In this document: in pieces, positions 63,969 through 64,000 of the stretch
How positions within the stretch are numbered: position 1 is the first letter of the stretch
Layout: each line of letters starts with the position of its first letter
Source: Thermomonospora catenispora
GTDB taxonomy: Bacteria; Actinomycetota; Actinomycetes; Streptosporangiales; Streptosporangiaceae
Length of the DNA: 64,000 nt
Assembly: GCF_006363815.1 (NCBI RefSeq)
Contig: NZ_RRYT01000009.1
Coordinates: 1-64,000 of the forward strand
Reading direction: 5' to 3'
Position numbers and translations under genes: made by a program
The notes under the pieces: generated by a model
Databases searched by the model: none
The model's input: only the letters and a program-made list of their open reading frames with translations
Told to the model about the DNA's origin: nothing

Positions 63969-64000
63969 GACGGCGCCAGCCCCGGCCGCGGCGGCCGGGG

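Overview
The window is very GC-rich, with G/C-biased third codon positions, frequent GTG starts, hairpin terminators without U-tracts, a twin-arginine exported protein, a DUF397/HATPase pair and an F420-type flavin-fold enzyme. This fits the chromosome of a filamentous actinomycete, possibly near Thermomonosporaceae/Streptosporangiales; I cannot name the species. No rRNA, tRNA, CRISPR array, transposase or phage gene was seen. The content is mostly catabolic and accessory.

Layout. 1-8.7 kb: end of a ribokinase, a drug-type MFS exporter, a secreted M14 zinc peptidase, an alpha/beta hydrolase divergent from an HxlR-SCP2 regulator across a perfect operator palindrome, a histidine phosphatase, and a GntR-NUDIX pair. 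9-10.4 kb: a GH63/MGH1-like glycosidase behind a LacI-type palindrome. 10.7-24.8 kb: a complete L-rhamnose regulon. The minus-strand operon encodes an ABC importer (ATPase, two permeases, binding protein), mutarotase, isomerase and bifunctional aldolase/lactaldehyde dehydrogenase. Across a LacI-operated divergent promoter lie a LacI repressor, LutABC lactate oxidase and rhamnulokinase. Together these can take rhamnose to DHAP and pyruvate.

25-43 kb: a large LuxR-family (LAL) ATPase regulator; an alpha/beta hydrolase with a cysteine nucleophile coupled to a GMC oxidoreductase; a cyclase-like protein; a PPOX-type flavin-fold protein; HrpB helicase; a NERD-domain membrane protein behind an unusually AT-rich leader; two small membrane proteins; a phosphatase; a GAF/winged-helix regulator; and a coiled-coil protein. 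42.4-45.5 kb: an SDR coupled to a threonine aldolase-like PLP enzyme, then a peroxiredoxin-like protein with tandem operators, convergent with a TetR gene.

45.6-48.8 kb holds the most unusual locus: a tightly overlapping five-gene operon with an unknown cytosolic protein, a MauE-like membrane protein, a MauD-like thioredoxin, a Tat-exported small protein with 12 cysteines that resembles a methylamine dehydrogenase light chain, and a membrane protein interrupted by an in-frame TGA directly followed by two back-to-back perfect hairpins. No heavy chain (MauB) or MauG is present.

50-56 kb: a TetR repressor divergent from a leucine/isovalerate-type operon (methylcrotonyl-CoA carboxylase beta and alpha, HMG-CoA lyase, acyl-CoA dehydrogenase), with two palindromic operators between them. 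56-64 kb: a decayed-looking MarR gene with an MFS exporter, MtnA, a DUF397 protein and HATPase with a regular TGCA array between them, trehalose-6-phosphate synthase, a release-factor paralogue lacking the GGQ loop, and a cytokinin-dehydrogenase-like flavoprotein.
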